From an uncultured Bacteroidales bacterium (GTDB lineage: Bacteria; Bacteroidota; Bacteroidia; Bacteroidales; Muribaculaceae): a stretch of DNA of 64,000 nucleotides. The stretch lies in assembly GCA_900544535.1 (NCBI GenBank), contig UQVH01000003.1, positions 103,133 through 167,132 of the forward strand. Reading direction: 5' to 3'. Below, in pieces: positions 1-9,023 of this stretch; the stretch's first letter is position 1, and every line of letters starts with the position of its first letter. The translations under genes were made by a program, and so were the position numbers. Under the pieces are notes generated by a model. The model did no database searches, was not told the DNA's origin, and was given only the letters and a program-made list of their open reading frames with translations.

Positions 1-1974
1 ACGGGTCACAAGTTCCTTGGCGCGGGTAAAGAGAGGAATTTTGAAAATACGTTCGACCGGTTCTCCGTTCAGATTGCGTTTGCTTACAATAACAGTATGC
101 GCTCCTTTACCCGTAGTAGCGTCATTGGAACCAAATTCCTGCAAGGCATCAGAGTTATCATTGCCGATCTCATATTCGCGGTCGCCGATGCTGTTGTTTT
201 TATAATAGTCCTGACTTGTTTTGAGCGCAGTTGCGAACGGAACATTCCAAGACGGTTGGCCTTCATATCCTGCAGGCGGCGGAATATTAGTTAGCTTAGT
301 CTGCTGGAGAGAGAGGAAGCCCTGATGACGACCGTAGCCATGAACAGACTGTTCATAGTAATATGAAATACCGGGCCACTCGTCACTCTTGGTTCCTTTC
401 ACTTTCGGGAATGCCTTAGAGCCGTCGCCCCAGGGACGCCAGATCGAGATACTGTCATCGTTGTATTCAGGATCGCCGTAATCAATGATATGAGCTTTCA
501 GCTTGGAGCCGGGCTTCATGCGGCCCACCACTTTGATGGTTGTGACCATCTTTTTGTTGTAGAGATAGGAGATGTATTGCGGAGAAGTGGCGTAGAGACC
601 GCGCTTTTCCTTATATTCGATGTGCCAGTCGGCATCGTTGCCGTAGCCTTTGAAAGCGAGGGTAAGCTGATAGTGGGTGTTACGGGTAGCGTTGTAGTCA
701 GTGGTGACGTTCTGGCCCAGCATGAAGCGGTAGGTGATGGGGCCGGAGCTGACGTGACCGTCGGCGGTCGTACAGCGGTAGAAACCTTTGACTTCGATAT
801 ATGTGCCGAAAGGCTTATTGTCTTTCCATCCGGAGCCTTCGGTATTGATGTCGGGATTTGGAAAGTCGATTTTGTTGTCGCTTCCTGGGTCCTTGGAATC
901 ATTGTTGATGGCATCCTGCTGCTTGGATTTGCCGGTGCCCTGCATATTTTCATAGAAGAAGAGTGAGGGGGCGGTGTTGGTGTGGGTATTGTCGATCACA
1001 TCCTCCTGATCGCTGTTGCCGTAGGCGCCGAGAAAGCTGTGCTCGTCGTTGCAGACGTGGAGACAGTTGGTCGGCAGTATGGCATTAGGATCGGAGGGTA
1101 GTTTCTGGACTGTGATCTTTCCGCCGTCCTCATAGACGCCGTTGGCGATGTCGTGGACCTTGTCGGCAGTGACGTCGGAACCTTCTCCGACCTTGTTTGG
1201 CTTGCCGAGATAGCAGGTTTTGGGAATATCCTTGAGGTAGATGTCTGTGACGTAGACCTGCACATCGTTGTAGAGGTCCGAGCCGTCGAAAGCGACAGTC
1301 ACTTTGGAGGCAAGACGGCGCACCCAGCTGTGGAGATGCGAGGTCGTGGCCGAAACAGTCAGCGGAGAGCTGTCGGAGGCGTTGCGGTCAGGCTGGAGCG
1401 AAAAGATGCCGAACATTTCGCTGTTGTTGGCAAGATTGGTGCGGTCCCAGGAGCGGGAGATGCTTTTCAGACCGTCGCGGGTCTGAATGGCTGTTCGGTA
1501 TTCCTCGCCGCCGAGTGTGCCCATATTGGCCACGGCATAGATATAGTAGTCTTTGGCTGACTGGAGCTGGAACTTGAAAGTCACCTTTCCGGTCTTGGAG
1601 TCGGTGAGGCCTTTTTCGGAGGGATCAAGACGGTTGTCCTGATCGGCGAGATTTTTGACATCTGTGATGTCAGGGTCGACCGGTTCAGTTCCGTCGCTGA
1701 CAACGACATAACGCTTGAAAAGATCATCGCCTTTGTAGACGAGCATGACAAGCGAGGAGATGTTTTTGATGCGGTCGCCTTCGATGCCTCCCTCGTAGGC
1801 GCGGGAGGTGAGCCGACGGGAATCTTCGGCGTCGTAGGAAAGTTCTACATCAATGTCGGCAACGCCCTCGACATATATATCCTCACGACGGTCGAAATCA
1901 TCGACACATGACGAGGCGAGCAGCCCGGTCAGCAGAAGCAGTATATAAGTAAATCTTAAATCTCTGAGTTTCAT
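1..1974 (-). CDS. Large fimbrial tip-type lipoprotein (DUF4906-like), C-terminus outside window
   Basis: The minus-strand frame is open from an ATG at 1974 to the left edge (658 codons seen, no stop). The start has a lipoprotein signal: basic MKLRD, a hydrophobic run, then lipobox LLASSC with Cys about residue 23, followed by an acidic stretch. Residues 130-190 contain YYIYAVANMG, a phrase typical of Mfa/FimA-like fimbrillin domains. It is the last visible gene of the fimbrial operon, 14 bp after its neighbour. In Bacteroidales such operons, the long last gene is often a DUF4906-type tip or accessory subunit; the length and position fit, but I name the family from context rather than from a clear motif. 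Truncated only by the window edge. Confidence 0.75.
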   Translation of the reverse strand, partial: MKLRDLRFTYILLLLTGLLASSCVDDFDRREDIYVEGVADIDVELSYDAEDSRRLTSRAYEGGIEGDRIKNISSLVMLVYKGDDLFKRYVVVSDGTEPVDPDITDVKNLADQDNRLDPSEKGLTDSKTGKVTFKFQLQSAKDYYIYAVANMGTLGGEEYRTAIQTRDGLKSISRSWDRTNLANNSEMFGIFSLQPDRNASDSSPLTVSATTSHLHSWVRRLASKVTVAFDGSDLYNDVQVYVTDIYLKDIPKTCYLGKPNKVGEGSDVTADKVHDIANGVYEDGGKITVQKLPSDPNAILPTNCLHVCNDEHSFLGAYGNSDQEDVIDNTHTNTAPSLFFYENMQGTGKSKQQDAINNDSKDPGSDNKIDFPNPDINTEGSGWKDNKPFGTYIEVKGFYRCTTADGHVSSGPITYRFMLGQNVTTDYNATRNTHYQLTLAFKGYGNDADWHIEYKEKRGLYATSPQYISYLYNKKMVTTIKVVGRMKPGSKLKAHIIDYGDPEYNDDSISIWRPWGDGSKAFPKVKGTKSDEWPGISYYYEQSVHGYGRHQGFLSLQQTKLTNIPPPAGYEGQPSWNVPFATALKTSQDYYKNNSIGDREYEIGNDNSDALQEFGSNDATTGKGAHTVIVSKRNLNGEPVERIFKIPLFTRAKELVTR

Positions 1975-1988
1975 TGTCGGATAGTTTC

Positions 1989-3431
1989 CTAAATTTTGTC
2001 GGGATCGGGGATTTCATTCTTGTCGGCATCGTAGCATTTGCCGGTAGCCGGATCGCGGAAATAGCGGAAGGTGCCGTTATCGTCGCGCACAATGTCCCAG
2101 CCGGTGCCCGGATCTTTAGTGTTGCCTTCGATCAGGAAGGGATTTTTGATCACGGTCTTGCCGTCTTTGTCGTAGTAGTTGCCGTTTTCTGAGTTGAAAT
2201 AGCAGATGAGCTGGCCGTTGTCGTCATAGACAGGCACGAGCTCTTTCGGGATGGCAAGTCCGAAGCCGGGTTTCAGGGGCACGTGGGCGTAGGGGACAAC
2301 CTGCACTTCGACGTTTATGCTCTCGGCGAGCTTGCGGAGCTCGAACTGATACCAGTAGTTGCGGAGGATGTCGAAGTACTCGCCTTTGGCAAAACCGGCC
2401 GGAGCGTCGTCGCTGTAGTATTTGAAATCGACGTAATAGTCTCTGGCGTTGTATTCCTTATATCTGACTTTCAGACGGCAGCGGGTGGCGTCGTCAGTGC
2501 GCGATTTGTTGGGGAATTCGGGGACATAGACGATGTAGTGGCCGTTGTCAGGGTTCTTGACCAATGGGAGCGGCTCGGAGGTCTCGTTGGGGTAGTTGCC
2601 GGTGCCTGCGGGGAGGGATGGGGAGAGGACATAGTCATCCTTGTAGCTGTTTTTGACATAATGATCCTGATGGGTCACGCCCTTGGGCATAGGGACGGCC
2701 TTGGTGATGTGGCGCGTGAGTGATATTGACTCGATCTGATCGGCGGTATCGGTGTTGTCCCAGACCTCTACTTTGGCGAGTGCCCTCAGGAGGTGGAGGT
2801 CGCCGATAAAGGCGTCCATGCCTGACTGAAAGTTGATGTCGTCGCACTGGCGGACGCCGAACATGGCTATCTTGTCGTCGGCTGAAAGATCCCAGGAGGG
2901 GAGACCGGCGGTGTAGTCGATCCAGTAGTCGGCGGTGGAGACGAGGTCGAAGAGCTGCGGAAGAGTGCCTGCGGTCTCAAGCTGCGGATAGCGGTGGCGC
3001 CAGTTTGCGAGCATCAGCACCTTGAATGAAGATCCGAGAGCGTCGCGGAGGTCACGGGTGATCTTGAATTCAAGAATGTAAGTCTTCGAACTTGAAGTCT
3101 CGGAGAAGGGGACAATGACCGGATTGTCGATGGTGGCGAGCCATTGGTCATTCGTGTTGTAGAGGGCTACAACCAGGTCTTTGCCGGCGATGTCGATGTA
3201 GTTTTCATATCCGGCTCCTTTGTCGTAGTCGCCGGGAGGAGTGGCGCGCGATAGGAGATCGGAGCCGGTGTGGATGTAAAGGCCGATCTTGTGTTCAACC
3301 GTGCTACTGCCCCCGCCGTTTCCGGCGGGTCCGTCAGACCCGTCGGAGCAGCTTGCTAATCCAAAGGCTGCGGCCGAGAGCAGCAAGGCAAGGAGTGTCC
3401 GGATTGAATTTGCAGTAAATTTGTTAAACAT
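1989..3431 (-). CDS. Mfa-like accessory fimbrial lipoprotein with repetitive C-terminal tail
   Basis: 480 aa. I start at the ATG at 3431 (MFNKFTAN) rather than an in-frame ATG at 3500, because a lipoprotein signal follows directly: hydrophobic LLALLLSAAAFGLASC, Cys about 28, then a Gly/Ser-rich linker. The body has fimbrillin-type features, including NYWYQFEL near residue 375 followed by INVEVQVVPYAHVPL, the usual end of the C-terminal fimbrillin domain. After that come about 85 unusual residues rich in Y-D-x-[DK]-x-G phrases (YDDNGQ, YYDKDGK, VRDDNGT, CYDADKN). Known biology: subunits of this kind are exported as lipoproteins and processed before assembly. It sits 35 bp after the anchor gene and 14 bp before the tip-type gene, so is almost surely co-transcribed. 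Likely a minor or tip-proximal subunit. Confidence 0.75.
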   Translation of the reverse strand: MFNKFTANSIRTLLALLLSAAAFGLASCSDGSDGPAGNGGGSSTVEHKIGLYIHTGSDLLSRATPPGDYDKGAGYENYIDIAGKDLVVALYNTNDQWLATIDNPVIVPFSETSSSKTYILEFKITRDLRDALGSSFKVLMLANWRHRYPQLETAGTLPQLFDLVSTADYWIDYTAGLPSWDLSADDKIAMFGVRQCDDINFQSGMDAFIGDLHLLRALAKVEVWDNTDTADQIESISLTRHITKAVPMPKGVTHQDHYVKNSYKDDYVLSPSLPAGTGNYPNETSEPLPLVKNPDNGHYIVYVPEFPNKSRTDDATRCRLKVRYKEYNARDYYVDFKYYSDDAPAGFAKGEYFDILRNYWYQFELRKLAESINVEVQVVPYAHVPLKPGFGLAIPKELVPVYDDNGQLICYFNSENGNYYDKDGKTVIKNPFLIEGNTKDPGTGWDIVRDDNGTFRYFRDPATGKCYDADKNEIPDPDKI

Positions 3432-3466
3432 TGTGTGCCGAATTGTGCGTCGGAGTTGAAAAGTTA

Positions 3467-4510
3467 TCAGAGATCGGTCTCCTGGCGGAGAACCACCCAT
3501 TTGTTGATATAGATATATGTCTCGGCCCAGCGGTTGCCTTCATCGATGAAGAATACGAGGTCGTATTTGTCCTGGCGGTCGAGATATTCCTGCTCGGTCA
3601 TCGAATGCTCGTAGCGCCCGCGGACAAGGAGGGCATACTGGATCAGGGGAATGTCAACGATTTTTTCGCCTGCGGGATTGTAGATCTTCACGCGCATGTC
3701 AGAGCGACGGTCGGCCATGAGGCGGCCTACGGTCAGATTGGCCACACAGGCGCTCATGCTGGTGATGACCGGCACTTCGTTTGCTTCGGGATATTCGATT
3801 CCGGCGGTTCCGGCGAGCACCTGCCAGGGACGGTAGGTGATTTCCTCGTCAGGCATTATGGAGTTGTCCCAGTCCATCGAGCCGTTGGCGTCGGTCACGG
3901 TGAAAGTGAAACCATCCTTGACGATTTCGCCCGAAAGATGCTGGAGCACGATGTTGATGTCGTTGGTGTTCTTGACGAGTTCCACATCATATATATATGT
4001 GCCTTCGTCCTCAGGGAAGATCTTTACGTCGGTTTTGCCGTGGTAGAGTCGTTTGAGGTCCTTTCTGGAGACTGCGGAACCGGCAGCACGCGATTCGTAC
4101 TCGCGGTTGAGCGTACAGGTCAGATGTGAGTAGTGGCTCGCATCGGCGGGGACGGTGAAGTGCTCGTCGAGACCTTCGCCGCACCATGCGAGCAGCTGAT
4201 AGCTACCGGGAGCGACGTCGAGATCCATCAGATAGCCGTCTTGGTGGAGGAGGTCGCCGCGCTCGCTTTTCTGCCAGACGATGTTGCCTGTGGCCGGATC
4301 AAGCAGATAGAGGGTGACTGCGTTGACCTCTTTGGAAAAGGCGTCGGCATACGACATGTTCATGTCGAAAATGAAACGCGCCTTGTAGTGGGGATCACAG
4401 TCTCCTTCTTCGTCATACATGACTCCGTTGCAGCTGCCGAGCGACAGTGCGGAAAGCAGGATTGCGGCAATTCGCAGGTTGAATTTGTGGAGCTTCGTAT
4501 TGAGTTTCAT
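3467..4510 (-). CDS. FimB/Mfa2-type fimbrial anchor lipoprotein
   Basis: 347 aa. The ORF is open upstream, but the ATG at 4510 (MKLNTKLHKF) is right because it opens a lipoprotein signal ending LLSALSLGSC. The start of the mature protein, YDEEGDCDPHYKARFIFDMN, followed by alternating beta-strand sequence, is characteristic of the FimB/Mfa2 family, which anchors and limits the length of Mfa-type fimbriae on the outer membrane. The ending, near LVFFIDEGNRW and INKWVVLRQETDL, also fits. Gene order (major subunit, then anchor, then accessory subunits) matches the mfa operon of Porphyromonas. It is separated from the major subunit gene by 262 bp holding a terminator-like hairpin, so it is probably expressed at a lower level. 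Confidence 0.85.
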   Translation of the reverse strand: MKLNTKLHKFNLRIAAILLSALSLGSCNGVMYDEEGDCDPHYKARFIFDMNMSYADAFSKEVNAVTLYLLDPATGNIVWQKSERGDLLHQDGYLMDLDVAPGSYQLLAWCGEGLDEHFTVPADASHYSHLTCTLNREYESRAAGSAVSRKDLKRLYHGKTDVKIFPEDEGTYIYDVELVKNTNDINIVLQHLSGEIVKDGFTFTVTDANGSMDWDNSIMPDEEITYRPWQVLAGTAGIEYPEANEVPVITSMSACVANLTVGRLMADRRSDMRVKIYNPAGEKIVDIPLIQYALLVRGRYEHSMTEQEYLDRQDKYDLVFFIDEGNRWAETYIYINKWVVLRQETDL

Positions 4511-4703
4511 CTTACGATCCGTGATAATGATATATGGTTGTTCTTGGATAAATCTTAGTATATGCTGTGGAGGACCGGATGGTCCTCTCGTTGTTGTCGG
4601 GTTAAAGGGAAAAAGAGGTGAGAGGCGTTGGATGAGGATGAATGAGGTGCGGTGTGTGGCTGTCAGTAGCAAAAGATCGGTGACAAAGGTCTGACTTGAG
4701 AGA

Positions 4704-4747
4704 AAAAAGGAAGGTGCGGGACTCCGCGGGACGGACTCCCGCACCTT
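4704..4747 (-). terminator. Hairpin with T-run between major subunit and anchor genes
   Basis: AAGGTGCGGGA at 4711-4721 pairs with TCCCGCACCTT at 4737-4747 (11 bp, GC-rich), and the minus strand then runs into CCTTTTTTCTC (4700-4710). This is the shape of an intrinsic terminator for the minus strand, 26 bp after the major subunit stop. Since the anchor and accessory genes lie downstream without a clear promoter of their own, it probably acts as a partial terminator. The rest of the gap (4511-4700) shows no gene. Confidence 0.7.
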
Positions 4748-4772
4748 GTTATGGTAGGATAGTGTATATGGC

Positions 4773-6563
4773 TTAGAGGTCTACGCTCTGCTTAACAACC
4801 TTCCAGGAAAGGATGTTGATGTTGGCTGCCATACCGAAGGTTTCTTTCGAGGGATCGCTGGGGATGAGTTCCTCGGTGCTGCCGTTGGAGGGGTCAAACA
4901 CGCCCTGGCCGAGACGGAAGACCTTGCTAACCTCGATCTGATACCAGTGGTTGCGGACAACGCCATACTGGCCGTCCTTGGTTACAGTGTAATCATAGTT
5001 GCCGTTGAAGCCTGCATCTTTGCCTTCGAAGTGTTCAACAGGAACATAGTAAACGCTTGCGCCACCGGTGTAGGCGGAAGGCCATTCGTTGGTGAAGTAG
5101 CTGTTGAGAGCAGTTTCGAAAGCGGAAGTGGCGACAGTTTTGGCAACGAGCTTGCCGTTTTCGGTAACGAGCTGATAGAGCTGAGTATCTGCGCCAAGTT
5201 TGGAGACGAGTTTGAAGATGCCTGTACCGTGAGCAGTGTCTTTGGCATAGTCAACATTGTCCTTGCTTACCTGGGTATAGTTTGCAGTGTTGAGAGTTCC
5301 GTCTTCATTCTCTTCTGATGCAGTACCGGTCTTGATATAGTAGTTGAGCTGGTCGGTAGCGTTCAGACGGTTGAGAATGTAGGGGATGAACTGGTCTTTC
5401 TTGTAATAAACACCGCTGAAAAGTACGAGATCAAGAGGTGTGCTGCAAGCCTCGTCAGCATAGATAGTGGCTTTGAAGACAACGTTGGTCACACGGCTGG
5501 GGGTGAGGACATTGCTTTCGTTGCGGATAACAGTGTAGTCAGCAGTGGTCTCGTTGGAGTAAACAGCACCATCAATATCTCCGGTTACGGTGGAGAAAGT
5601 AGCATAGTTGAGCTTGAAGTCCTTGTTGTCGTAGTTTACAGACTTGCCCCAGTAGCTGCGGTGAAGCTGAGCGATGTTCCAGTTTTCAAAGGGATTGGTG
5701 ACATTGTCGAGGTTCTTGCTGAGGTAAGAAGTGGGTTCGGTACCGGTCACGCCGAAGTTTTCGATCTTGACCCAAACCGGAGTAGAACCGACTGTACCGG
5801 GCAGACCACCTTCGACATTATTGTTGTTTTCGTTACCGGCAATAGTCACGTCAACCTTGAAAGGGTTGCCTTCGGGGAGGCTGATGGTATACTTGGCGGC
5901 GAGACGCTCAACATAGATCTTCACAACATCAGTTGCGGGGACTGTCGAGGCGTTAACGGGCTCTGTTTTAAGGAAGCTCTCTTTGATGACGTTGGCATAG
6001 TAGCAGGCATCCTCATAAAGACCTGGGAATTCAGTCGCACCGCCGGTGAAGCTGGAGGTAGACATCACGAATGATTCACCATTTTTATAAGTGAGATTGT
6101 CGCAATACTTACGTACATCATCCATCTTGCGCGGAGTTTCGCGGATGTAGGAAAGAAGGTCGGCGGGTGCGTTGAGTACGGTGATGAGGTACTTGGGCAG
6201 ATTCTTCTGAGTGAGATTCTTGAGTACGAGCACATTGTTGCTCTGGAATTCAACATTGTGATTCTCGAAATCTCCGGATGTGCCTCCGTTCCAAACGTTG
6301 GCCTCGGTGACAAACATCTTGTCTTTGTCGAAGAAGAAGAAGTGGGCTGTGTTGACGGCATGTTCATCAGCAGTTCCGGGAACGAGGTCTCCTTCGTCAG
6401 CACGGCCGGTGGCGTTTGCATCTGTGATGTTCACAGTGAGATACATGGTTGAGCCTTCGTCAGGGGTAGTGCCGTTGTTGCCTCCGTTTGAAGGTTCGTC
6501 GCTTGAACAGGCAGCAAAAGCCATTGCTGCGGCTGTTGTCAGAAATAAGCTTTTAAATTTCAT
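4773..6563 (-). CDS. Mfa1-type major fimbrial subunit
   Basis: 596 aa. Lipoprotein signal MKFKSLFLTTAAAMAFAACSS (Cys about 19), then a Gly/Asn/Asp spacer (about residues 20-38), then the first beta-sandwich domain beginning MYLTVNITDANA and NTAHFFFFDKDK, characteristic of Mfa1/fimbrillin proteins. The C-terminal domain ends with YGVVRNHWYQIEVSKV, followed by a last strand NINILSWKVVKQSVDL, the form used as donor strand in this fimbrial class. Known role: polymerises into the fimbrial shaft after lipoprotein export and protease cleavage of the N-terminal strand. It is third in the operon, after the DUF3868 and DUF3575 genes. A three-copy 8-bp repeat lies 53 bp upstream of the start and a terminator-like hairpin follows the stop; both could tune its expression. 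Confidence 0.9.
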   Translation of the reverse strand: MKFKSLFLTTAAAMAFAACSSDEPSNGGNNGTTPDEGSTMYLTVNITDANATGRADEGDLVPGTADEHAVNTAHFFFFDKDKMFVTEANVWNGGTSGDFENHNVEFQSNNVLVLKNLTQKNLPKYLITVLNAPADLLSYIRETPRKMDDVRKYCDNLTYKNGESFVMSTSSFTGGATEFPGLYEDACYYANVIKESFLKTEPVNASTVPATDVVKIYVERLAAKYTISLPEGNPFKVDVTIAGNENNNNVEGGLPGTVGSTPVWVKIENFGVTGTEPTSYLSKNLDNVTNPFENWNIAQLHRSYWGKSVNYDNKDFKLNYATFSTVTGDIDGAVYSNETTADYTVIRNESNVLTPSRVTNVVFKATIYADEACSTPLDLVLFSGVYYKKDQFIPYILNRLNATDQLNYYIKTGTASEENEDGTLNTANYTQVSKDNVDYAKDTAHGTGIFKLVSKLGADTQLYQLVTENGKLVAKTVATSAFETALNSYFTNEWPSAYTGGASVYYVPVEHFEGKDAGFNGNYDYTVTKDGQYGVVRNHWYQIEVSKVFRLGQGVFDPSNGSTEELIPSDPSKETFGMAANINILSWKVVKQSVDL

Positions 6564-6615
6564 CTGTAATTGTTTATTGTGTTTGGTTTTTAATTTGTTA
6601 CTAATGAATCTGGGA

Positions 6616-6639
6616 GTGTGAATGTGTGAATGTGTGAAT
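6616..6639. repeat. Three tandem copies of an 8-bp unit upstream of mfa1-type gene
   Basis: GTGTGAAT is repeated three times without a break (ATTCACAC on the coding strand). It lies in the 161-bp gap between the DUF3868 gene and the major subunit gene, 53 bp before the ATG, in an A/T-rich stretch with no recognisable -7 box. Short tandem repeats of this kind can change length by slippage. Nothing else is seen in the gap. Confidence 0.8.
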
Positions 6640-6724
6640 TTTGAAAGTTTAAAATTTAAAGTTTAGGTTATGAAAAAAGTGATGAAGAGGAGGATGGTGG
6701 GAGAGGAGAGCGGTATGGCGTTTG

Positions 6725-8158
6725 TTACTTTTTGGGCTGCAGTTTGTCGAGTTGAGCGATCGCATCGGCGGCTTCCGGTACGGATGTCGCATTTTTGAAA
6801 TACTTGCGTGCGGCTGCATAGTTGCCCTTGAGAGCTTCGCGGACACCTCTTATATATTCAGCCTGTTCGGAAGTACCGGCTTTTTCGAGGAAGCGGTTGG
6901 CCTGGTCGAGATCACCGCGTTCGAGCGCGCAGACAGCAGCGTTGAGATTGGCCGCAGGATCGGCGGGATACATGCGGACAGCGGTCTCGAAGACGTCGTT
7001 GAACTCCTCGCTGCCGGGCTCGCAGTCCTGTGCTACGAGATAGAACTCGTCGAGGCTGAGTTTCTGCGGGTGTTCCTTCATGATGCGGCGGATTTCGTTG
7101 ACGTCGCTGTATGAGCGGATGGTGTATTCGATGCGGTAATCAGTGTGGCGCAGGGCGGGATAGAATGTCTGCAGCATGAAGCGGTAATCTTCGGGGTAGA
7201 GCTTCTTGATGCGGGCCTCTTTGGCGTCAGGCTCCATGTCGGAGTCGATGAGCGCGAGGATCTCGGTGCGGTTGGGCAGATTTGAACCGTCGACAAAACG
7301 CTTGAGACCGGCCCAGTCCTCAGGCTCGAAGTCGGTGGCGATTACGCCGGAGTCGAAGCGGTAGAGTTTCTGGATGTAGTCCTTAAGAGCAGCGGTACGG
7401 CCGATTGCGAGATCGCGGTTGTGGGAATAGGGGCTTTCAGGCGAAGCGAAACCCTTGAGCCATACGCGGGTGATGGTGACATCACGGTCGCCGCGCACGG
7501 AGTCGATCGTTGCCTGGATCGCGGCAAGTTCGGTGGTGTTGCGGCGATATTCTGGATAGATGACAGTCTGGTCGACAGGGAAGTCGATGAAGGCCGATCC
7601 GGAAAGCTCGCGGTGCTTCTCGCCGTTGCCCTGCGGACGGAGGTAGACCCATTTCGGCGAGAAATAGCCGTAGTATCCGTAAGGGCCGTCGAATGGAGTT
7701 GACGCAAGCAGTTTGCGGCAGCAGCCGAAGTCGGAGCGGTTGAGATAGACCGACGAGCCGTTCATCCAGTCGGCATAGGGGAGAATCTGGGTATAGTGCA
7801 GACTGTCGGGCTTCTCGGAAGAGCGGATGACGGTTTCGTCGGAGCCTGAGATCATACCGGGATTGTTGCGCTGATACTGATAATAGCGGACACGTCCGTA
7901 GATGCCGATGGCGGGGAGGCGCAGGGTGTCGGTGCCGTTGACGATGCTCGGAGTCAGGAGCACGGCACGGTTGCTTTCGACATGCAATTTGCTGAGGTCG
8001 AGCGACATGTCTACATTCATGAAGTCGCCGTGGCGCTGGAGCGAGGCGCTGCTGACTTTGACGCCGACGGGGATGGAGCGCGTTTCAATGGCGCTCTGAG
8101 CCGGCGCGCTCAGCGAGAGGGCGAAAATGGCGGATATATAAAGGGCTGGGAATTTCAT
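6725..8158 (-). CDS. DUF3868/OmpA-like fimbria-associated outer-membrane protein
   Basis: 477 aa with a cleavable signal (MKFPALYISAIFALSLSAPAQSA). Residues 25-160 resemble the DUF3868 domain found in front of Bacteroidales fimbrial genes. The middle (about residues 200-290) has an OmpA/peptidoglycan-binding-like core: the phrase VWLKGFASPESPYSHNRDLA, then IGRTAALKDYI, matches the GxASPEG...N..L...RA pattern. The C-terminus (about 400-470) is helical and TPR-like (LNAAVCALERGDLDQANRFLEKA and YAAARKYFKNA). Known biology gives little more than its steady association with Mfa-type fimbriae; tethering the assembly site to peptidoglycan is my inference. It follows the DUF3575 gene by 21 bp. Confidence 0.8.
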   Translation of the reverse strand: MKFPALYISAIFALSLSAPAQSAIETRSIPVGVKVSSASLQRHGDFMNVDMSLDLSKLHVESNRAVLLTPSIVNGTDTLRLPAIGIYGRVRYYQYQRNNPGMISGSDETVIRSSEKPDSLHYTQILPYADWMNGSSVYLNRSDFGCCRKLLASTPFDGPYGYYGYFSPKWVYLRPQGNGEKHRELSGSAFIDFPVDQTVIYPEYRRNTTELAAIQATIDSVRGDRDVTITRVWLKGFASPESPYSHNRDLAIGRTAALKDYIQKLYRFDSGVIATDFEPEDWAGLKRFVDGSNLPNRTEILALIDSDMEPDAKEARIKKLYPEDYRFMLQTFYPALRHTDYRIEYTIRSYSDVNEIRRIMKEHPQKLSLDEFYLVAQDCEPGSEEFNDVFETAVRMYPADPAANLNAAVCALERGDLDQANRFLEKAGTSEQAEYIRGVREALKGNYAAARKYFKNATSVPEAADAIAQLDKLQPKK

Positions 8159-8179
8159 TTCAGTGCGTTTTAAAAGGTT

Positions 8180-8761
8180 TTAAAATACATACACCAAGTT
8201 GATTGCGGCTTTGGTCGGGCCGAAATAGTTGTGAGGGCGGTTGGATTTGATTTTCTTTCCGCACCCCGCGCATTTGTACTGGCTGTAACGGGTGTAAGAA
8301 TATCCGATACCTATTTCAGCTTCAAGATTCCAGTGGCGTCCGAGCACCCAGGCATAGCCGTAGGCCACGCCTCCGCCGACAAACCAGCCCTGGAAGCGAG
8401 TGTCTTTGAGTTTCGAGAAATCAGTGCCGAGGAAGGAGAAGTCAGTGTCGATTCCTCCGATGTTGTACTGGCCGCCGTGGAGATGCGCACCTACAAAGTG
8501 GCCTGCGAAGCGGTCGCAGAACCAATAGCGAGCCTCAGGCTGCAGGAACCAGTGCTTCCAGCGCTTGTGGTCGCTGAAAGTCCAGGCATTGAACTCGCCG
8601 GAGACGTCCAATGTCCATTTGGGGGCCAAGCCAACCTCGCCTCCGATATTGATGTTCGTAAAGATGTCGGACGAAAGGTCGGTCTTGACTGCAAGATCCT
8701 GTGCTTTCGAAACCTCGAACAAACCGGCAACCAATAAGATCGCGAGCAAGAGTTTTTTCAT
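8180..8761 (-). CDS. DUF3575-like outer-membrane beta-barrel protein, first gene of fimbrial operon
   Basis: 193 aa from the ATG at 8761; in-frame ATGs at 8770 and 8800 are also possible, but only the 8761 start puts the signal peptide MKKLLLAILLVAGLFEVSKA at the N-terminus. The mature part begins DLAVKTDLSSDIFTNINIG and runs through alternating strands with WTFSDHKRW, PEARYWF, HGGQYN and AYGYAWVLG, ending in an aromatic VYVF, the outer-membrane barrel signature. DUF3575 proteins regularly lead Mfa-type fimbrial operons. A C..C pair, CAGCGKK, near residue 170 is unusual in such a barrel and may form a surface loop disulfide. Transcribed from the promoter at 9030-9061 with a leader of about 260 nt. 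Confidence 0.8.
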   Translation of the reverse strand: MKKLLLAILLVAGLFEVSKAQDLAVKTDLSSDIFTNINIGGEVGLAPKWTLDVSGEFNAWTFSDHKRWKHWFLQPEARYWFCDRFAGHFVGAHLHGGQYNIGGIDTDFSFLGTDFSKLKDTRFQGWFVGGGVAYGYAWVLGRHWNLEAEIGIGYSYTRYSQYKCAGCGKKIKSNRPHNYFGPTKAAINLVYVF

Positions 8762-9023
8762 AGGCGACATATAAAACCCATACTTGTTACTATTGTTCAT
8801 ATCTTGGAAACTCAGACGAAATATAGATGCACAAAAATTGTGAATGGCCTCCGGCGAGAGAGGTCAGCCACAGAATTATCAGGCAACGACTGCGATTGCG
8901 ACGCTTGCGCTGGTACAACTATAAGCCAACGGTTTACGAGACATAAACGTGTTACTACTATTCTAAATGCTACTATATTTATGTGTTTTATAATAGTCCT
9001 CTCAGTCGAGAGATACTACTAAC

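Noticed and set aside
490..966. Plus-strand open frame opposite the tip-type fimbrial gene
   Set aside because: Mirrors the minus-strand coding frame; composition is an antisense echo and there is no promoter or known family.
6616..6639. Tandem repeat as a CRISPR remnant
   Set aside because: Units are 8 bp with no spacers and no cas genes anywhere.
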